Shown here one piece after another: positions 60,001 to 64,000 of a stretch of 64,000 nucleotides of DNA (position 1 is the first letter of the stretch; each line of letters starts with the position of its first letter). A program made the translations under genes and the position numbers. Below the pieces are notes generated by a model, which saw only the letters and a program-made list of their open reading frames with translations, was not told where the DNA came from and ran no database searches. The DNA is taken from positions 40,705-104,704 of the forward strand of contig CAJMKD010000005.1 in the NCBI GenBank assembly GCA_905213905.1. The letters are read 5' to 3'. The DNA comes from an uncultured Sutterella sp. Its GTDB lineage: Bacteria > Pseudomonadota > Gammaproteobacteria > Burkholderiales > Burkholderiaceae_F.

Positions 60001-60961
60001 CCCCAGCCATGAGACGCTCGCGCAGCTCGGTTGAATCCGCGTACCGGTCAAGCTCCCGTCTCAAAAAATCCTCAATCACATCGCTGCGCATCGCCTCGTC
60101 GTCTTCGGCGATCGTCCAGTCAAGCGACGCACCGGAAGAAAATGCGAAGGTCGTGAGCGTCTTCTGCGCAAAGCTGTGAATTGTATAAATCGCCGCCTTG
60201 TCAAAGCGCGTGAGCGATCGCTTGATGCGGGCGGCGATTGCTTCGGGCTCAAAGAAAGCCGCCTCATCAGCACGCCCCTCGCGAAGTGCTTTGTCGCGGC
60301 GCTTTTCCCAGATCCCGAGCTGTTCGAGGAGGAGCGGATCAGCCTCATCCCTGCCAAGCGTTCCTTTGAGGCACCCGTACATGTCCGAGAGATGATGCTT
60401 GATGCGGGCGGCGAGCTCAGCAGTCGCCGCACGAGTAAAGCTCATCACGAGGAGCGTGTCGATGCACATGTCTTCTTCGACCACGAGCCGCAGCACCAGA
60501 TGCTTGATCGAAAAGGTCTTCCCCGTGCCGGCCGAGGCCTCGAGAAGCGTCGGAATGGTGAGCTGCGCGGTTTTGACATCGAATTCAACGATGCCCTTTG
60601 GCGATGCGCCCTGCGCTGTCGGCAGGGCGGCGCCGGACGCTTCCGCTTCCGTTGGCGCGGCGGACGAGGCCGCAGCGGGCTGAGCGCCTGCGGCCTGAAG
60701 CGCCTGAACATCTTCTGCTGCAGACGCTTCGCCCTCGCTGCCCGCAGACTGCGCCGAGCGGCAGTCCTTTTGAGGCGACTGCGCCGGTCGAGCGTCTAAG
60801 AGCGGCGCGCCATGCGCCCACTCGGCTTCGCTCTCGCTCGCCGTCAGCCGCTCGAGTTCATCCTGCGCCTGCGCCTCTAAGTCGAAGACCCAATCGTCGT
60901 CGACCTGCGGCACATCCGCCGGCATGCCGAAGCGCTCGAAATCCAGATTCTTTTTATCCAT
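57056..60961 (-). CDS. recB: Exodeoxyribonuclease V subunit RecB
   Basis: 3'-to-5' UvrD-type helicase and nuclease subunit of RecBCD. The 1301-aa protein has Walker A EASAGTGKTFS near residue 147, VMSFTRAATAELAARI, LIDEFQDTDPLQF, FVGDPKQAIYRFR, and TIHSSKGLQYPVVYVP. The C-terminal nuclease domain has GFIDLAI and the catalytic VIDWKSNAV, with the QLQY-like RLQYLIYLVAL helix. About 125 Ala/Glu-rich residues precede the helicase domain, absent from E. coli RecB. It starts 58 bases after the recC stop. Confidence 0.96.
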   Translation of the reverse strand: MDKKNLDFERFGMPADVPQVDDDWVFDLEAQAQDELERLTASESEAEWAHGAPLLDARPAQSPQKDCRSAQSAGSEGEASAAEDVQALQAAGAQPAAASSAAPTEAEASGAALPTAQGASPKGIVEFDVKTAQLTIPTLLEASAGTGKTFSIKHLVLRLVVEEDMCIDTLLVMSFTRAATAELAARIKHHLSDMYGCLKGTLGRDEADPLLLEQLGIWEKRRDKALREGRADEAAFFEPEAIAARIKRSLTRFDKAAIYTIHSFAQKTLTTFAFSSGASLDWTIAEDDEAMRSDVIEDFLRRELDRYADSTELRERLMAGVGWSEKLKRLTGHPESLVPRVFLPDAPDAAEAAGGAADPIDETLKRFAAEAPAALKARKAKAGIITYDDLLTELWEKLRADQTGSLAATIRTAYRGVLIDEFQDTDPLQFAIFRRLFIDGVTPEAQQHRALFFVGDPKQAIYRFRSADLNTYLDARSLIEKIGLRAELKRNFRSSPTLVEAFNRFFSAAPENSAGPFLRPALEYTNVKPSSSKTGLFRRERGKWRELVPLEIWGSFGSTLLNADERRKRTAEAVASDIASLIAEGRAGKLGLARSEDDASPQIGEAVLASGERVALRALEPRDIAVLVRKRKDINGIREALLMQGVRLRMRSQIDVCRTPEAADLLLVLRAFNAPGDERVLRAARASRFMGEALSRIEADDESERVDLRELFEDGAKRWRSSGVAAAFADLMRRTELESRLLRVRGGERMLANYAHLIEVLHEAGRRHPTPAGLIAWFELAISGKGEEAPDDRKLRLESDANVVTGETIHSSKGLQYPVVYVPNGESFCEANKETAAVRRRHVDRSQSPSGMVLELSHRAAPADDDEKAQAREELLRLAYVAMTRAAKRLVITLAQSPRSKKNNTLWHSSTVKNAFFRILTGEAAPDAEKTVRPQLERLGDDRTIALVDIETAAKGRRPRLREAAPERAADLCAAPARDRRARWRTSSFTAISRMLDDDADAKPAPYFGVKKHKTPRGDILSFPRGAQAGTCLHAMLEEADFARFAELDAAAEREAFARRIIERHLSLPSEEAKEAAVEGAAQMLYDVLNAEIAPGLRLRSVAPDMRFAELEFLLSLPSGLTADILGEALGELDPKYAVPGLSREKLTGFLTGFIDLAIAADGRFWVIDWKSNAVADTPEGYTQAAMSAEMTKHSYRLQYLIYLVALKRFLRARLGRHFSMSMIGGAIYVFLRGVRASQTTAENPQGVVFDPVDAAVIDALDDFFASGCSGRRLAAAKAAMRSGDSGAAVKNETNEREAAQ

Positions 60962-61019
60962 CAGCTATCGGTGCGAAAAGCTCTCCGGCCATGTCGAAGA
61001 GACCGCTCCGCCTCTTCCC

Positions 61020-64000
61020 TTAAATCCTGTCCTGCCGTTTTCCAGCCTTTTTCGACTGCAAACGAAGCATCGTCTTCTGCGCCGCGGCAAAGGCATCGAT
61101 CAGCGCTTCGCATTTTTGGCTCTCTCCCTCAAGCGGCATGGCAAGAAGCGCTTCCTCAAGCGCCGCTCTGTGGCTCTTTGCCTGCGAAAGATCGCGCCCG
61201 CGGAAAAGAATTGCATCAGCGCGCTCCTCGAGCATCTCGCTCTCATCCTTGTTGTCCGGCAGCTGCGCGGCGCAGATGCGGACCTGCACATAAAGCGCAT
61301 GAAAGGCGCCCAGGAAGCGCTTGGCAGCCTTGGGAGACACATTGGCGAAAACCGTCCGATGCACGCCCTCCTTATCCTTGTGGAAGACTTCTGTCGTGAG
61401 CGTGAGCCCCGCGGCAATCGCCGCGAGGTGCTCGACGAAAAAGCGCGCCACCGGCATGCGTTCCCCGCTCGAAACGGTTGCTTCAAGGCGGATGAGCGCC
61501 TGCGGATTTTCGCCGGCAGGATCTTTGAAAAGGTGCACGAGCCGATGCGTGAGGCGCACAGGCTTTTTATTCGGCGTGGCGGCCGCCCCCAGCCGCACTG
61601 CGATGACTTCGTCGGGTACGGGCGTGAGCCCGGCCGCGCGTTCGCTGATCGCGTGCTCGAGCATCTCGCCGAAGTCAAGCTCGCCCTCGAGCGCCCAGTC
61701 GCGCACGCCCCAGGCGCCCAGGCGCGGATCGTAGCGCCAGAGACGCTCGACATCGTCGCGCGAGCGGCCCGAGCGCAAAAGCGAAAAGGCGACGCTGCGG
61801 CGGCGCCAGGCCTGAAGCGCGTTGGCCGAGGGGACAATCGAAAGCGGCTCGCTCGTTGAAAGGTCGCCGAGCTCAATGCCGCACTCTCGAAGCGTCCACG
61901 AAGCGGAGCGCCGCCAGAAGCGCCAAAGCGCATCAAGCGTCATTTCGTCTGCGCGTCCGCTATTCGGCAGTCCTGCGTCAGCAAAGGGGGCTTCGCTCTC
62001 GGCGTAGTCAGCGGCTTCCGCAGCCTGCACCGCTTTGAGAAGCCTTTGATCGGTGCTTTGCCAAGCGCCGCTCGATGCGCGGAAATTTTCGACCGAAAAA
62101 TTGTTGAGGGGGAGCTTTGTTGTGAGCTGCGCTTGAGCGGCGCGGCGAGCCGCCCGGCCGTCGGCAAAGGAGAGCAGCCAGTCGCGCAGCTCGCCCGCCA
62201 CGATCGAAGGCTCCTTCAAGTCCGCTTCATTCGTGCCGCAGACGTAGGAGACAAGGAACGTCCTGCGCGCCGCAAGCAGCAGATCCAGAAAAACGTTTCG
62301 GTTGTCGACGCGGCTGTCGCGGTCGCCGCGCCTCGACGCCGCGCCCATGAGGTCAAATTCCTCAAAGCGCATCGTGCCGGGGAAGCTGCAATCGTGATTG
62401 AGTCCGATGACGGCGATGATTTTGTAGGGAAGCCCCCGCAGCGCCGACATGCCTGCGAAGGTGACGGCGCTCCCCGGCCGTCCAGCGCTCGAGGATTCGC
62501 CGAGCCGCTCCAGAAGCACCTTCATGAAGAGCGCGAAAGGCACCGCAAAATCATCTGCGTTTTCGCTCGAAGCGGCAGCGAGTTCAATCTCTGCGCGAAC
62601 GGCATCGGCAGCTGAGCGGATTGCACCGTAATCGTTCTCGGGCGTTTCCTTTGCAAAAAGCGCTTCGAACGCATCGGCTATCCAGGAAGTCCAGCGCTCA
62701 GCAGTCTGCGCACCCTTTTCTTCCGTCATGCGCAAGCGAAGCTGCTCGAGCTTCCCGCCGATTTCGCAGAGCGCCATCAGCAGATCCGGGCGATCAGCAA
62801 CCGTCACCCAGGCATCCTCGCCCTCCCGCACAGGCAGCACATCGCCCCAGGGCTCATCCGCAGCGTCCGGGAGCGCCAGTCCGAAAGCGAGCCGCTCAAG
62901 CGCACGCGCAAGCGACGTCTCGCGCACCTTGGCAAAAGTGACTGGATCGAGCGTCTCAAGGTGTGCGTCGCTCAGCCCAAACCTGAAGCCTGCAGCAGAG
63001 AGCCAAGCGCCGATCGTGCCGAGATCATCGACCGAAAAGCCAAAGCGCTCCGCCACAGGCGGCAGCGAAAGCCAGGCGCAGAAATCCTCGCGCTTGAATC
63101 GTCCTGCGACCAGTTCGACCAGCGCCGAGAGCGCCTGCGCGGCAGCGTTTTCCGCGCCCGTTTCGGCGCCGGTGATGCGAAATTCAATCCGAGCGCCATC
63201 CGGGAGGCTGCCGAAAACTTTTTCAATCAAAGGGCTCGCCGCCGTGATGTCAGGCGTCACGACGAGCACGTCTTCGGGCCGCAGCGAGGGATCGGCCTCG
63301 AATTTTGCCTGAAGCCAGTCTGCAAGCCCCTCGAGCTCGCGCGTCGCCGTGGGCGCCGCCACGAAGTGAATCGAATCGTCGTCCGGCCGAAAAAGGGGCT
63401 GAGCCGCAGATGCGCGAAGGCGAAGATCCGGCTCGAGGCGCAGAATCGAATCCTGCACGCGGCGCAAGAGCGTCGGCTCGTTGGCTTCAAGGTAATAGCT
63501 CTGCGCCGCAACGTCGACATCAGCGCGAATGTCGCGAAAGCCGCCGAAAAGCCGGCGCAAGAAAGCGTCATAGGTCTCGATTCGCCTGGCGTAAGGCGCG
63601 GCGCGCCCGTCATCCGGAGTATTGGCTTCAGGAAGATCCAGTTCCGAAAGCCTCAGCCAATCGTCCGGCGCACTCGCTTCTTTCCCCGCCTCTCCTGCGG
63701 TATCGGCGCCCTGCGTAAAGCGCCAGAGCCGCTCGATGTTGGCGCGCACGCTCAGGCCGTTGTCAGCAAGAATCGGATGGCCGATTTCTCGATGATCGCC
63801 GCCGGCGGCCTCCCCCTCGGCAGCACGCCAGTCGAAGAGCCGCTGCGGCACCAGGTCGAACCAGTATTCCGCACAGGGATTGAGCAGGTAGAACCAGACG
63901 TCGCGGCCGGCGTGCGCATACGCCTTGATGATCGGGAGCATCAGGGGTGGCACGACGAAGGGCGTAAAGATATGAAGCGACTCAGGCAGCGACGCGCAGC
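61020..64000 (-). CDS. recC: Exodeoxyribonuclease V subunit RecC (N terminus outside window)
   Basis: The Chi-recognition subunit of RecBCD. The frame is open from the stop at 61020 to the right edge. At the edge it reads PESLHIFTPF then PPLMLPIIKAYA and YLLNPCAEYWFDLV, matching the RecC region about 200 residues into the family, so roughly the first 200 residues are missing. Further landmarks: IGLNHDCSFPGTMR and the inactive nuclease-like C-terminal domain (ARFFVEHLAAIAAG). About 993 codons are present. recB follows on the same strand. Confidence 0.94.
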   Translation of the reverse strand, partial: CASLPESLHIFTPFVVPPLMLPIIKAYAHAGRDVWFYLLNPCAEYWFDLVPQRLFDWRAAEGEAAGGDHREIGHPILADNGLSVRANIERLWRFTQGADTAGEAGKEASAPDDWLRLSELDLPEANTPDDGRAAPYARRIETYDAFLRRLFGGFRDIRADVDVAAQSYYLEANEPTLLRRVQDSILRLEPDLRLRASAAQPLFRPDDDSIHFVAAPTATRELEGLADWLQAKFEADPSLRPEDVLVVTPDITAASPLIEKVFGSLPDGARIEFRITGAETGAENAAAQALSALVELVAGRFKREDFCAWLSLPPVAERFGFSVDDLGTIGAWLSAAGFRFGLSDAHLETLDPVTFAKVRETSLARALERLAFGLALPDAADEPWGDVLPVREGEDAWVTVADRPDLLMALCEIGGKLEQLRLRMTEEKGAQTAERWTSWIADAFEALFAKETPENDYGAIRSAADAVRAEIELAAASSENADDFAVPFALFMKVLLERLGESSSAGRPGSAVTFAGMSALRGLPYKIIAVIGLNHDCSFPGTMRFEEFDLMGAASRRGDRDSRVDNRNVFLDLLLAARRTFLVSYVCGTNEADLKEPSIVAGELRDWLLSFADGRAARRAAQAQLTTKLPLNNFSVENFRASSGAWQSTDQRLLKAVQAAEAADYAESEAPFADAGLPNSGRADEMTLDALWRFWRRSASWTLRECGIELGDLSTSEPLSIVPSANALQAWRRRSVAFSLLRSGRSRDDVERLWRYDPRLGAWGVRDWALEGELDFGEMLEHAISERAAGLTPVPDEVIAVRLGAAATPNKKPVRLTHRLVHLFKDPAGENPQALIRLEATVSSGERMPVARFFVEHLAAIAAGLTLTTEVFHKDKEGVHRTVFANVSPKAAKRFLGAFHALYVQVRICAAQLPDNKDESEMLEERADAILFRGRDLSQAKSHRAALEEALLAMPLEGESQKCEALIDAFAAAQKTMLRLQSKKAGKRQDRI

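Noticed and set aside
1..64000. CRISPR arrays, insertion sequences, phage genes and rRNA
   Set aside because: No regularly spaced repeats, transposase or phage structural motifs, or rRNA stretches were seen on either strand.

Overview
The window looks like chromosomal DNA of a GC-rich betaproteobacterium, most likely order Burkholderiales and close to the gut family Sutterellaceae. This is inferred from gene order and protein resemblance recalled from memory; no database was searched. Supporting signs are the lepA-lepB-rnc-era-recO block, the fab cluster next to rpmF, the recG-oxyR pair, the orn / M48 / rsgA block, the thrC-moeA-moaD-moaE block, and an anaerobic aspartate/fumarate respiration gene set. 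No insertion sequence, prophage, CRISPR array or rRNA gene was seen. The only RNA genes found are two tRNA-Gly(GCC).

Layout. 1-582 is the 5' part of an NhaD-like sodium:proton antiporter running off the left edge. 1123-9251 (minus) is one long operon, lepA-lepB-rnc-era-recO-nagZ-pncB, closed by a terminator. 9688-14911 (minus) holds rpmF and fabH-fabD-fabG-acpP-fabF. 15153-15334 holds two tRNA-Gly with their own promoter. 15599-21597 (minus) holds frdA-frdB-aspA-dcuA, a route that takes up aspartate, deaminates it to fumarate and reduces fumarate; no frdC membrane-anchor gene is present. 21598-22676 is a 1.08-kb AT-rich divergent regulatory region with repeated motifs. 22677-27485 (plus) holds ridA, recG, oxyR and an AI-2E-family membrane protein. 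27759-29859 (minus) holds dcuC and orn. 30045-38135 (plus) holds an M48 protease-like membrane protein, rsgA, moaA, a lipoprotein-like polysaccharide deacetylase, putP and a gene of unknown function.

38287-42175 carries envelope genes: an exported protein of unknown function (minus), a Tat-exported HD-domain protein and alkaline phosphatase phoA. 42357-45002 encodes an archaeo-eukaryotic-type primase fused to a superfamily 2 helicase, the TOTE-like architecture. 45112-52417 (minus) holds clpB behind a sigma-32-type heat-shock promoter, and then the thrC-mobB-moeA-moaD-moaE-crcB group for molybdenum cofactor and fluoride export. 52761-54581 (plus) is a PIN-PhoH fusion. 54711-64000 (minus) holds recC (partial), recB and recD.

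Most notable observations: a threonine synthase homologue in which the PLP-binding lysine position is aspartate; an M48 protease homologue that has lost its catalytic glutamate and the third zinc ligand; the primase-helicase fusion; a Tat-exported HD-domain protein; fumarate reductase AB without C behind a leader hairpin and a cluster of AACCCTA motifs; and terminator-like hairpins placed directly in front of the frdA and moaD start codons.
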